A DNA stretch of 64,000 bases from VRUE01 sp036379955 (GTDB taxonomy: Bacteria > Actinomycetota > Thermoleophilia > Solirubrobacterales > 70-9). The first letter of the stretch is position 1; each line of letters opens with the position of its first letter. This document shows, in pieces, positions 50,706-57,918 of this stretch. The translations under genes were made by a program, and so were the position numbers. The stretch is taken from positions 69,384 through 133,383 of the forward strand of contig DASVFR010000017.1 in the NCBI GenBank assembly GCA_036379955.1, written 5' to 3'. The notes beneath the pieces are model-generated. The model saw only the letters and a program-made list of their open reading frames with translations. It was not told the DNA's origin and ran no database searches.

Positions 50706-52031
50706 TCAGGAGGGGTTCCCGTCGCCGTTGTGGATTGCATCGCGCAGGCGGTGTACTCGGCTGGCGAGATCCGCGTCCTCGCCGAAACGCGCTTCGATGC
50801 GGCGAAGCGCGTTGAGCACGGTGGAGTGATCGCGGCCACCGTAGAGGCGCCCGATCTGGGGGAGCGAGAGGTCGGTCATCTCCCGCGTGAGGTAGATCGC
50901 CACCTGCCTCGCGCGCAGGGGAACCATTGCCCTGGTCGTGCCGATTAGCTCGGCGCGTGAGATCCCGAACGAGCTCGCCACCCGCTGCTGGATCTCCTCG
51001 ACCGGGATCGACTTAGCCCGCCGCGCGCCTCCTTTTGGCAACACGGAGTCGAGCAGCTCCGTGCCCAACGGCCTCGCGGTGAGCGAGGCGTGGGCGACCA
51101 CGCGCGTCAGGGCGCCGTGAAGCTGGCGCACGTTGACGTCGATCCTGCGCGCCAGCTCGACCAGCATGTCCCCCTCGACCTCGATGCCGGCCTCGCGTAC
51201 GAGGCGCCGCAGCACCGTGAGTCGGGTTGCCATGTTGGGCGGCTCGATCGCGACGGTGAGGCCCCACTCGAAGCGGTCGCGCAGGCGCGACTCCAGGTTC
51301 GAGAGCTCGCTTGGAATCCGATCGGCGGAGAGCACCAGCTGGCTGCCGCCCTCGTAGAGCGCGTTGAAGGTGTGGAAGAACTCGTCCCCGGTGTGCCGCT
51401 TGCCCTCGAGGAACTGGACGTCGTCGACCAGCAGCACGTCGAGGTCGCGGTAGTGCCGCTTGAACTCCTCCGCGCCCTCCGTGCGCAGGGCGGTGACGAA
51501 CTCGTGGGTGAAGCGCTCGGCCGTCGTGTAGCGCACGTGGAGACTGGGCGCCGAGCTGGCGAGGTAATTGGCGATCGCGACGAGTAGGTGCGTCTTCCCG
51601 AGGCCCGGAGGCCCGTGCACGAAGAGCGGGTTGTAGGCCTCCGAGGGGGCCTCGGCGACCGCCAGGGCAGCCGCGTGGGCGACGCGGTTCTCCTCCCCGA
51701 TCACGAACCGGTCGAAGGTGTAGTTGACGTTGAGGTCGAGGTCGGAGCCGGCATCAGCAGCCTCGGACCCGACGGCTCCCGCGAAACTGACGTCGTTCAG
51801 CTCCGAGCCGACAGCTGCCAGCGCCTCGCGGATTAGCCCCGCGTAGCGTCGCTCGCTCCAAGCACGGACGTTGTCCGGGGCGGAGAGGTAGAGCACCCCG
51901 GCCCGCGACCCGCCGACTTGGAGCGGGTCGATCCAGAGCTCGAACGTCGAGGGTGGCAACGAGGCCCTCAGGCGCTCCCGAACCTCGCGCCAGAGAAGCT
52001 CGAGGTCGGGTTTCGCGCCGGGTTCGCCCAC
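50706..52031 (-). CDS. dnaA: chromosomal replication initiator DnaA
   Basis: The 441-residue protein has domain I (LWREVRERLRASLPPSTFELW), AAA+ Walker A HGPPGLGKTHLLVAIANYL near residue 135, Walker B VLLVDDVQFLEGK near residue 198, and the DNA-binding signature YGGRDHSTVLNALRRIE near residue 407. The start is GTG 52031, with TATGGT nine bases upstream as a possible -10 of a nearly leaderless message. It is divergent from rpmH, where gene direction switches for the whole region. Confidence 0.97.
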   Translation of the reverse strand: MGEPGAKPDLELLWREVRERLRASLPPSTFELWIDPLQVGGSRAGVLYLSAPDNVRAWSERRYAGLIREALAAVGSELNDVSFAGAVGSEAADAGSDLDLNVNYTFDRFVIGEENRVAHAAALAVAEAPSEAYNPLFVHGPPGLGKTHLLVAIANYLASSAPSLHVRYTTAERFTHEFVTALRTEGAEEFKRHYRDLDVLLVDDVQFLEGKRHTGDEFFHTFNALYEGGSQLVLSADRIPSELSNLESRLRDRFEWGLTVAIEPPNMATRLTVLRRLVREAGIEVEGDMLVELARRIDVNVRQLHGALTRVVAHASLTARPLGTELLDSVLPKGGARRAKSIPVEEIQQRVASSFGISRAELIGTTRAMVPLRARQVAIYLTREMTDLSLPQIGRLYGGRDHSTVLNALRRIEARFGEDADLASRVHRLRDAIHNGDGNPS

Positions 52032-52112
52032 AGTCGGCCGACCATAGCGACGGCTGCGAGTCCCGAAATCTCCCCCCTCGCAAATCCCGCAGAAAGCCTG
52101 CGGCCGTCCCAG

Positions 52113-52203
52113 CCCGCGGGTCCTGTCGCCGCAGGGGACCCCCCGCCCCTTCCGGTCGCTAAAGCGTCCTCAGGGGCGGGCTCCCTACGGCGCCACCCGC
52201 GGG
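52113..52203 (+). repeat. dispersed 91-bp palindromic element, copy 3 (dnaA-rpmH gap)
   Basis: Arms CCCGCGGGT (52113-52121) and ACCCGCGGG (52195-52203) are perfect complements, and the centre matches the other four copies. This copy is intergenic. Confidence 0.92.
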
Positions 52204-52244
52204 AGAGACGCATCCATCTAGCGCACTAGCCCCAGGCGCACCGG

Positions 52245-52315
52245 GACAAGGTTGGGAAGCTTTAGATAAGGGAGCGCCGCAGCGCGTGGGCCCGACAAGG
52301 TCGGGAAGCACTAGA
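52245..52315 (+). repeat. imperfect 22-base direct repeats in the dnaA-rpmH gap
   Basis: GACAAGGTTGGGAAGC (52245-52260) plus six bases recurs as GACAAGGTCGGGAAGC (52294-52309) plus six, with three differences over 22 bases. The repeats are 49 bases apart. They could be iteron-like protein sites near the origin. Confidence 0.45.
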
Positions 52316-52373
52316 GAAAGCACGCGGTATGCGGTGGAAGCTTTTGGGTGGCTGGTTGAGGGGACTGGGGTGT

Positions 52374-52458
52374 GGGGGTGGAACGGTTTGCCTTTTCGTA
52401 GTGCAGCTAGAGGCGCCAGCCTGCCTCCTCTCCACCGAAAAGGTCAAGTGGAACCCCC
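52374..52458 (-). repeat. 85-bp dispersed palindromic repeat, copy 2
   Basis: This segment is the reverse-orientation partner of 19209-19293, with five mismatches confined to the central loop. It lies between dnaA and rpmH, about 50 bases before rpmH. Confidence 0.85.
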
Positions 52459-52493
52459 ACCCCCTAGACCTCTCCCCCTACCACCCTCATCCG

Positions 52494-52499
52494 TATACT
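52494..52499 (+). promoter_or_regulatory. candidate -10 (TATACT) of the rpmH operon
   Basis: TATACT ends ten bases before the rpmH ATG at 52510, giving a leader of only about three to four bases. No clear -35 is seen. Confidence 0.5.
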
Positions 52500-52509
52500 G
52501 CGCCGACCG

Positions 52510-52644
52510 ATGAAGAGGACCTATCAGCCTAAGAAGCGCAAGCGCGCTAAGACGCACGGTTTTCGGGCGCGGATGAGCACCCGTGGGGGCCGGGCGATCC
52601 TCAAGCGCCGGCGCCGCAAAGGCCGGAAGCGCCTCACCCCGTAG
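52510..52644 (+). CDS. rpmH: 50S ribosomal protein L34
   Basis: L34 is a small basic protein of the large ribosomal subunit. This 44-residue protein reads MKRTYQPKKRKRAKTHGF at its start and ends RKGRKRLTP, and is almost entirely Lys/Arg-rich as expected. It stands at the head of the conserved rpmH-rnpA-yidD-yidC-jag-rsmG-parA-parB run. The rnpA ATG follows its TAG without any gap. It is too short to appear among long frames but is unmistakable. Confidence 0.97.
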   Translation: MKRTYQPKKRKRAKTHGFRARMSTRGGRAILKRRRRKGRKRLTP

Positions 52645-53013
52645 ATGACGGCTAAACGACGCCGGCTCTCGCGCAGCGGCGAGTTCGACCGCGTCTACCG
52701 CGACGGTTCGTCCCATGCGACTCGCTACCTCGTTCTCTACCGCTTCCCTCGCAAGAGCGAGGATGAGGGCGAGGACGTGAGGCTCGGCGTCTCGGTGAGC
52801 CGCAAGGTGGGCGGCGCGGTCGACAGGAACCGCGCAAAGCGGGCTCTGCGGGAGGCTTTCTGGGAGCTGACCGACGATCTTCCCGCCGGTCACGACTTCG
52901 TCGTCGTCGCCCGCTCGGAGATCGGCGAGTTGATCGAGAAGGAGGGCACGGCGGGCGTGCAAGCCAACATCGAAGAGGCGCTGGCCGGAGGAAAGGCTGG
53001 TCGTTCCACGTGA
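52645..53013 (+). CDS. rnpA: ribonuclease P protein component
   Basis: RnpA is the protein subunit of RNase P, which matures tRNA 5' ends. The 122-residue protein has LSRSGEFDRVYRDG near residue 8, RLGVSVSRKVGGAVDRNRAK near residue 49 (the RNA-binding RNR region) and REAFW. Its start follows the rpmH stop directly. The stop codon lies inside a parS site shared with the start of yidD. Confidence 0.95.
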   Translation: MTAKRRRLSRSGEFDRVYRDGSSHATRYLVLYRFPRKSEDEGEDVRLGVSVSRKVGGAVDRNRAKRALREAFWELTDDLPAGHDFVVVARSEIGELIEKEGTAGVQANIEEALAGGKAGRST

Positions 53014-53016
53014 AAC
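53003..53016 (+). other. parS centromere site
   Basis: GTTCCACGTGAAAC matches the central 14 bases of the parS consensus (TGTTNCACGTGAAACA). ParB binds such sites to organise the origin. The site spans the rnpA stop codon (53011-53013) and the yidD GTG start (53010-53012). parA and parB are encoded 3 kb away. No other copy was found in the window. Confidence 0.85.
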
Positions 53017-53282
53017 GGCTGGTCCTTGCCCTGATCGCCGCCTACCAGCGCTGGTTGTCCCCCGCGTTTCCGCGTCGCTGCCGCTATGAGCCGACCTGCT
53101 CCGCCTATACCGCCGAGTCCGTCCGGCGTTTTGGCGTAGCCCGAGGCTCCCTGCTCGGCGCCTGGCGCCTGCTCCGCTGCAACCCATTTAGCCACGGCGG
53201 CTTCGATCCTGTGCCCGCGCGCTTCACGCTGCGCGCGCGGCCGGTCGATCCCGCCGTCTATCACGGTGAGACGAGCGCTTGA
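53010..53282 (+). CDS. yidD: membrane protein insertion efficiency factor YidD
   Basis: YidD is a small membrane-associated protein that aids YidC-dependent insertion. The 90-residue protein has YQRWLSPAFPRRCRYEPTCSAYTAES, given in part, with the conserved cysteines (RCRYEPTCS), and LRCNPFSHGGFDPVP near residue 65, which are diagnostic. GTG 53010 overlaps the rnpA stop, and its stop overlaps the TTG start of yidC. Confidence 0.95.
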   Translation: MKRLVLALIAAYQRWLSPAFPRRCRYEPTCSAYTAESVRRFGVARGSLLGAWRLLRCNPFSHGGFDPVPARFTLRARPVDPAVYHGETSA

Positions 53283-54031
53283 TCCCGGTCGCGGACATCC
53301 TGCAGCCGATCGAGAACGCCGCCGAAGCGGTCCTGAACTTCTTCCACGACAACGCCGGCCTCAGCTGGGGCACTTCGATCATCGCGCTCACGATCACCGT
53401 CCGAGCGCTCCTGATTCCGCTCACCTACCGGCAGATCAAGGGGATGCGGGCACTGCAGGCGCTGCAGCCGAAGATCAAAGAAATCCAGGAGAAATACAAA
53501 AACGACCGGCAGCGCATGCAGCAGGAGATGATGCGCTTCTACCAGGAGAACAAAGTCAACCCGCTCGCCTCCTGCCTGCCGCTGATCCTGCAGCTGCCGA
53601 TCTTCTTCGCCCTCTTCCGCCTGCTGCGCGGCGACAGCTTTGAAGAAGACGTGAAGAACAGCGGCGAAGCGGGTTGGTTGTTCATCAGCTCGGTGATCGA
53701 AAAGCCGCACGGGGCCGAGACGGTCACGCTGATGGTCCTCTTCGCCGCCTCAATGGCGGTCTCGACCCTGGTCACGATGCGCTCATCCCCCACCACGGCC
53801 GGAAACCAGCAGTACCTGATGATCGGCGCCTTCTCGCTCGTCAGCCTCTTCTTCGTGCCGACCTTCCCGGCGGGCCTGAGCCTCTACTGGATCACCACCA
53901 ACTGCTGGACCATCCTCCAGTCCTACGCCGCGGCCAAGCTGATCCCGGCGCCGGAAGTTCTGACGCCCGAGCAGGAGGCCGAGGCGAAGCCACCGCCTCT
54001 GCCACCGAAAAAGAAGAAGCGGCGTAGGTAG
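53279..54031 (+). CDS. yidC: membrane protein insertase YidC/Oxa1
   Basis: YidC inserts proteins into the inner membrane. This 250-residue protein is the short Oxa1-like form without a large external domain: helices at about 28-52, 100-120, 140-165, 178-195 and 200-220, the cytoplasmic hairpin LQPKIKEIQEKYKNDRQRMQ, and a basic tail PPKKKKRRR. TTG 53279 overlaps the yidD stop (TTGA). A 24-bp-arm palindrome starts on the base after its stop. Confidence 0.95.
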   Translation: MIPVADILQPIENAAEAVLNFFHDNAGLSWGTSIIALTITVRALLIPLTYRQIKGMRALQALQPKIKEIQEKYKNDRQRMQQEMMRFYQENKVNPLASCLPLILQLPIFFALFRLLRGDSFEEDVKNSGEAGWLFISSVIEKPHGAETVTLMVLFAASMAVSTLVTMRSSPTTAGNQQYLMIGAFSLVSLFFVPTFPAGLSLYWITTNCWTILQSYAAAKLIPAPEVLTPEQEAEAKPPPLPPKKKKRRR

Positions 54032-54111
54032 GGGAGGTAACGGAGGCCCTAGTCAGAACGCGCGGCAGGAGCCGCGCTTGAGTGTTTTGACTAGGGCCTC
54101 CGTTACCTCCC
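54032..54111. terminator. nested palindrome after yidC (24-bp outer arms, inner GC hairpin)
   Basis: Outer arms at 54032-54055 and 54088-54111 are perfect complements. Inside, GCGCGGC (54060-54066) and GCCGCGC (54071-54077) form a 4-base-loop hairpin. The element starts directly after the yidC stop and likely separates the rpmH-yidC transcript from jag. Confidence 0.65.
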
Positions 54112-54228
54112 TCTCAGCGGGATACCTCCTCCTCCGGCCAGCTTCGGTTCGCAGATAAGAAGCTTCGCGACGAAGGCGCTTTCGGCGATCTGAGTTGGAG
54201 GTTCGCCGTCTCCTTGCGAACGAGTCTC

Positions 54229-54318
54229 GCGGTGGGTGGCGCCGTAGGGGGTACCGCCCTGAGGACGCTTTAGCGACCGGAAGGGCGGTGGGTCCCCTGC
54301 GGCGACAGGACCCGCCGC
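54229..54318 (-). repeat. dispersed 91-bp palindromic element, copy 4 (yidC-jag gap)
   Basis: The element spans 90 bp in reverse orientation, with arms GCGGTGGGT and ACCCGCCGC (one mismatch) and the same centre. The inner stem is one G-C pair shorter than in the other copies (GCCCT rather than GCCCCT). Confidence 0.9.
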
Positions 54319-54338
54319 GCCGACACCGCTTGCCCGAA

Positions 54339-54344
54339 TAGACT
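54339..54344 (+). promoter_or_regulatory. candidate -10 (TAGACT) for a leaderless jag transcript
   Basis: TAGACT ends seven bases before the ATG at 54352, the same hexamer and spacing as in front of the PadR-like gene at 28651. Confidence 0.45.
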
Positions 54345-54351
54345 TGCGCCT

Positions 54352-54834
54352 ATGGGTGAGATCGCGGATTGGCCGGCGGAGCCGGCTGAGAGAGTGCGCG
54401 AGCTGGTCGAAGGCGTGCTCGACGAGCTGGACCTCGATGGCGAGGTCGAGATCGCCGAGGACGACGACCGGATCACGGCGACGATCGAGGGCGACGACGA
54501 CTACGGGCTGTTGATCGGCAAGCGCGGCCAGACGATCGATGCGCTGCAGCTTCTCGCGTTCCAGGCGGCCTTTCGGGGGATGCGCGACCGCAAGCGCGTC
54601 ATCGTTGACGCTGCCGGCTATCGCGATCGCCGCAAAGAGGCCCTGACCGCAAGGGCCGATCGGGCTGCCGAGCAAGCCCTGGATGGCGGCCGCGAGGTCG
54701 AGATGGACCCGATGAGCGCCCAGGAACGCCGAGTCGTGCACGAGCACCTCAAGGATCGGGCCGGCGTCGAGACGTTCAGCGAAGGCGAAGAGCCCCGCCG
54801 CTGTGTCGTCGTCGCCCCGCTTGTAACGGAGTGA
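54352..54834 (+). CDS. jag: Jag/KhpB-type RNA-binding protein (KH and R3H domains)
   Basis: The 160-residue protein has a KH domain with DYGLLIGKRGQTIDALQLLAF near its middle (abbreviated key GKRGQTIDALQ, residues 56-66) and a C-terminal R3H domain with MSAQERRVVHEHLKDR. KhpB binds RNA with KhpA and affects cell division and envelope growth. The N-terminal Jag_N domain of firmicutes is absent, as in other actinobacteria. The rsmG GTG overlaps its stop by four bases. Confidence 0.93.
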   Translation: MGEIADWPAEPAERVRELVEGVLDELDLDGEVEIAEDDDRITATIEGDDDYGLLIGKRGQTIDALQLLAFQAAFRGMRDRKRVIVDAAGYRDRRKEALTARADRAAEQALDGGREVEMDPMSAQERRVVHEHLKDRAGVETFSEGEEPRRCVVVAPLVTE

Positions 54835-55514
54835 GCGCCGACCCGGCTGCCGGGATCGAGCCCGAAGCGCGAAAAGCGCTGGAGACGGTCCTTCGCCTGC
54901 TCGCCGAGGAGCGCGCCTCGGTCAGCTCGGTCACCGACGCGTCCCGAGGCTGGCGAGTCCACGTCGCGGACAGCCTTACGGGACTCGAGGTACCGGCCCT
55001 GCGAGCAGCGTCGACTATCGGCGATATCGGCTCTGGAGCGGGCTTTCCCGGTCTTGTCCTGGCCGTAGCTCTCCCCAGCTCCAGGGTCGATCTGATCGAG
55101 TCCGTCGGCCGCAAGTGCGAGTTCATCCAGCGCGCGATCGACGCGGCCAGCATTCCCAATGCCCGCGTCCTCAACGTGCGCTCCGAGGAGCTGGCCGGCG
55201 GTGACGGCCGCGAGGCCTACGACGCGATCACCGCCCGCGCCGTGGGCCGCCTCTCCACCCTGGCCGAGCTCGCCTCCCCTTTGCTGAAGGAAGGCGGCAC
55301 CCTGGTCGCCTGGAAGGGCAAGCGCGACCCCGACGAGGAGGCCCAACTCACCAACGCTTCGGAGCAACTGGCAATGCACCCGGACCAAATCCTCTCCGTA
55401 GGCCCCTACGCAGGCAGCGAACACCGCCACCTCCACGTCATCCGCAAGTCCGCCCCCACCCCCGAGAAGCTCCCCCGCCGACCGGGCATGGCCAAGAAGC
55501 GCCCATACGGCTAA
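54831..55514 (+). CDS. rsmG: 16S rRNA (guanine527-N7)-methyltransferase RsmG (GidB)
   Basis: RsmG methylates G527 of 16S rRNA with SAM. The 227-residue protein has the SAM motif IGDIGSGAGFPGLVLAVALP near residue 62, VDLIESVGRKCEFIQRA near residue 85 and ITARAVGRLSTLAELASPLL near residue 130. The start is GTG 54831 in a GTGA overlap with jag. Its stop codon abuts a 25-bp-arm palindrome that ends the transcript. Confidence 0.95.
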   Translation: MSADPAAGIEPEARKALETVLRLLAEERASVSSVTDASRGWRVHVADSLTGLEVPALRAASTIGDIGSGAGFPGLVLAVALPSSRVDLIESVGRKCEFIQRAIDAASIPNARVLNVRSEELAGGDGREAYDAITARAVGRLSTLAELASPLLKEGGTLVAWKGKRDPDEEAQLTNASEQLAMHPDQILSVGPYAGSEHRHLHVIRKSAPTPEKLPRRPGMAKKRPYG

Positions 55515-55649
55515 GGGGTCGGGGGGACTGCTCCGAAGTCCCTCGCGAAGCGGCTCTGCAAAGGGATTCTGAGCCGCAAAGCGGCACGAGATTCGCACCG
55601 CCCGTACGGGCGGTGCGTGGGGACCTTCGGAGCAGTCCCCCCGACCCCT
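55514..55649. terminator. nested palindrome after rsmG (25-bp outer arms, two inner hairpins)
   Basis: Outer arms at 55514-55538 and 55625-55649 are perfect complements and the left arm starts on the last base of the rsmG stop. Inside are a 7-bp hairpin (55550-55556 with 55571-55577) and a perfect 22-bp palindrome (55595-55616, key GCACCGCCCGTACGGGCGG). It fills nearly all of the rsmG-parA gap. Confidence 0.65.
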
Positions 55650-55657
55650 CTGCGGAA

Positions 55658-55663
55658 TAGTCT
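55658..55663 (+). promoter_or_regulatory. candidate -10 (TAGTCT) for parA
   Basis: TAGTCT ends eight bases before the ATG at 55672, so the parAB message would start within one or two bases of the start codon. Confidence 0.4.
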
Positions 55664-55671
55664 CCATCGCC

Positions 55672-56430
55672 ATGGGCGTCGTCTACGCGATCGCGAATCA
55701 GAAGGGCGGAGTCGGCAAGACGACGACCGCGGTCAACGTCGCCGCCTGCGTCGCCAAAGCCGGCTCGCAGACCCTGATCGTCGATCTCGATCCGCAGTGC
55801 AACGCGACCGTCGCCCTCGGCGGCGAACGCGACATGCACCCCTCTTCCTACGACTGCCTGGTCGGCGAGGTCTCGGTTGCCGAGGCGGCCCGCCCGGCCG
55901 GGCCCGACAACCTCTGGCTGGTCCCGGCGAACCGCGACCTTGCCGGCGCCGCGGTCGAGCTACCGCGGATCGAGGGTTCCGAGACGCGCCTGCGCGATCG
56001 CCTCGGCCCGGTCCGCGAGCGCTTCGCCTACACCCTGCTCGACTGCCCGCCCTCCCTTGGCCCCGTCAGCGTCAACGCTCTGACCGCGTCCGACAAGGTG
56101 ATCGTGCCCGTTCAGGCGGAGTACCTGGCACTGGAGGGCCTGGTCCAGTTTCTCGACACGCTGGCGACGATCCGCCGCGAGCTCAACCCGGCGCTCGAGG
56201 TGTCGGGCCTATTGGTCACCATGCACGACGAGCGCACCCGCTTGGCCCAAGACGTCGAGCGGGAACTGCGGCAGCACTTCCCGGAAATGGTCTTCGAGAC
56301 GGTCATACCGCGCAGCGTCAGGGTCGCCGAGGCGCCGAGCTACGGCCTGCCGGTGACCGAGCACTCGCCCGAGTCGCGCGGCTCGGATGCCTACCGCGCC
56401 TTGGCCAAGGAGCTGGCCGGGCGTGGCTAG
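55672..56430 (+). CDS. parA: chromosome partitioning ATPase ParA (Soj)
   Basis: ParA is a Walker-type ATPase that moves ParB-parS complexes. The 252-residue protein has the deviant Walker A KGGVGKTTTAVNVAA near residue 11, DLDPQCNATVALGG near residue 38, and TLLDCPPSLGPVSVNAL near residue 120. It has no extra N-terminal domain, as expected for chromosomal ParA. The parB start overlaps its stop by eight bases. Confidence 0.96.
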   Translation: MGVVYAIANQKGGVGKTTTAVNVAACVAKAGSQTLIVDLDPQCNATVALGGERDMHPSSYDCLVGEVSVAEAARPAGPDNLWLVPANRDLAGAAVELPRIEGSETRLRDRLGPVRERFAYTLLDCPPSLGPVSVNALTASDKVIVPVQAEYLALEGLVQFLDTLATIRRELNPALEVSGLLVTMHDERTRLAQDVERELRQHFPEMVFETVIPRSVRVAEAPSYGLPVTEHSPESRGSDAYRALAKELAGRG

Positions 56431-57298
56431 CAAGACCAAGGCCAAGAGGGGCCTCGGCAGCGGCCTCGCTGCGATCCTCCCCGAGGCCTCGGCCGACGAC
56501 GTCGGTGAGCTGCGCGAGCTGCCGGTTGAGACGATCAAGCCGAACCCCAACCAGCCTCGCACCAAGATCGAGCCCGAGGCGCTGGCCGGCCTCGCCTCGT
56601 CGATCGAGGCCAACGGGGTGGTCCAGCCGCTGTTGGTCCACCCTCTCGCCGACGGCAGCTACGAGCTGATCGCCGGCGAGCGCCGCTGGCGCGCCGCGCA
56701 GGAGGCCGGCCTGGCGAAGGTGCCGGCGATCGTCAGGGACCAGGAGCGCGCCGAGCGCCTGCAGATCGCGCTGATCGAGAACATGGTTCGCGAGGACCTC
56801 AACCCGGTCGACGAGGCCCGAGCCTGCGCGGCGCTGGTCGACGAGCTCGGCCTCTCCAAGGAGGAGCTGGCCCGCCGCGTCGGACGCAGCCGTCCCGCGG
56901 TCTCCAACCTGATCCGTCTCCTCGATCTCCCCGACGAGGCACTCGACCTGCTCGAGTCCGGCGAGCTCAGCGAGGGTCACGGCAAGGCGCTTCTCGCCGC
57001 TGAGGGCAACGACGTCCGTCGCCGCTTCGCCCGTGACGCCGCCCGCGGCGGCTGGTCGGTGCGCGAGACCGAGAACAGGGTTAGGTTGGCTAGCCAGCCA
57101 AAAAAGCGGAAGCAAGGGGTGGAAATCTCGGCGGAGGAGTCAGCAACTCTCGACCGTGTCGCCGACGAGTTCGAATCCGTTCTCGGCCATCAGGTCGAGG
57201 TCCGCCTCAGGCGCGGGGGCGTTTCGGTCGAGCTCCTCCTCGACTCCGTCGAGGAGGCCTCGGCGGTCGCTCGCGAGCTCGGTAAACGGGGCTCCTGA
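56423..57298 (+). CDS. parB: chromosome partitioning protein ParB (Spo0J)
   Basis: ParB is a CTP-dependent clamp that loads at parS. The 291-residue protein begins KAKRGLGSGLAAILPE, has the CTP/ParB box PNPNQPRTKIEPEALAGLA (near residue 38) and GERRWRAAQEAGL (near residue 80), the HTH region VGRSRPAVSNLIRLLDLP (near residue 150) and a C-terminal dimerisation helix region. GTG 56423 is chosen because it gives the usual basic N-terminus. A parS site is at 53003-53016. Confidence 0.96.
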   Translation: MASKTKAKRGLGSGLAAILPEASADDVGELRELPVETIKPNPNQPRTKIEPEALAGLASSIEANGVVQPLLVHPLADGSYELIAGERRWRAAQEAGLAKVPAIVRDQERAERLQIALIENMVREDLNPVDEARACAALVDELGLSKEELARRVGRSRPAVSNLIRLLDLPDEALDLLESGELSEGHGKALLAAEGNDVRRRFARDAARGGWSVRETENRVRLASQPKKRKQGVEISAEESATLDRVADEFESVLGHQVEVRLRRGGVSVELLLDSVEEASAVARELGKRGS

Positions 57299-57345
57299 GC
57301 CCCGCCTTTCACCTCGAATACCCCGCTATCATCGGCGAGGCTCGC

Positions 57346-57419
<74 letters not shown>

Positions 57420-57422
57420 CTC

Positions 57423-57917
57423 GTGCAGCAGATGCAGATCTACGGCGTCAGTTTCGACATGGTCGGCAAGCAGCCGATCGTCTTGCTGAAGACGGTGGAC
57501 GGGAACAAGTTCCTGCCGATCTGGATCGGCCACCCGGAGGCGGCGGCGATCCTGATGAAGCTGCAGGGCGCGACGACGCCGCGGCCGATGACCCACGACC
57601 TGCTCTCCGATGTCCTCGAGCAGCTCGACGCCAAGTGCGAGCGGGTCTCCGTGACCGAGCTTCGCGACAACACCTTCTACGCGTCGATCACCGTCTCGAT
57701 CAACGGCTCGGAGATGGAGATCGACTCGCGCCCATCGGACGCCCTCGCCCTCGCGGTCCGCGTCTCGGCGCCGATCTACGCCGACGAGGACGTGATCGAG
57801 GAGTCGGCGATCGAGTTCGAGCACGACGTCGAGGACACCGAGGAGGTCGTCGACAAATTCAAAGAGTTCCTCGACGAGGTCAACCCCGACGACTTCGCCC
57901 AGGGCGCCGATTCCTGA
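57423..57917 (+). CDS. bifunctional nuclease family protein (DUF151)
   Basis: The 164-residue protein matches the DUF151 family, described in other organisms as DNase/RNase-active: it has PIVLLKTVDGNKFLPIWIG near residue 17, RPMTHDLLSDVLEQL near residue 53, TFYASITVSINGSEMEIDSR in part near residue 84 and RPSDALALAVRVSAPIYADE near residue 103. The tail is acidic. GTG 57423 lies four bases after the tRNA, so it may be co-transcribed with it. It is convergent with the second ddl gene. Confidence 0.88.
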   Translation: MQQMQIYGVSFDMVGKQPIVLLKTVDGNKFLPIWIGHPEAAAILMKLQGATTPRPMTHDLLSDVLEQLDAKCERVSVTELRDNTFYASITVSINGSEMEIDSRPSDALALAVRVSAPIYADEDVIEESAIEFEHDVEDTEEVVDKFKEFLDEVNPDDFAQGADS

Positions 57918-57918
57918 G

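Larger units (their letters stand above)
52032..52509. other. 478-bp dnaA-rpmH intergenic region (strand switch, possible part of origin)
   Basis: No gene is seen. It contains copy 3 of the 91-bp palindrome (52113-52203), a pair of imperfect 22-base direct repeats (52245-52266 and 52294-52315), copy 2 of the 85-bp palindrome (52374-52458) and the rpmH -10. I found no good DnaA box. All genes to the left run left and all to the right run right up to parB, so bidirectional replication starts at or near here. Confidence 0.55.
54032..54351. other. 320-bp yidC-jag intergenic region
   Basis: No gene is seen. In order it holds the nested palindrome (54032-54111), about 115 bases without recognisable signals, copy 4 of the 91-bp palindrome (54229-54318) and a -10-like TAGACT (54339-54344) for jag. 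Confidence 0.5.

Noticed and set aside
52113..52458. The palindromic repeats as integron attC sites
   Set aside because: They lack the GTTRRRY core sites and no integrase or gene-cassette array is present.
52444..53187. 247-codon minus-strand frame across rpmH and rnpA
   Set aside because: It lies opposite two certain genes; its last residues come from the 85-bp palindrome.
57301..57345. A full -35/-10 promoter for tRNA-Ile
   Set aside because: TATCAT is a fair -10, but the nearest -35-like TTTCAC is only 14 bases away, so I kept only the -10 in the tRNA note.
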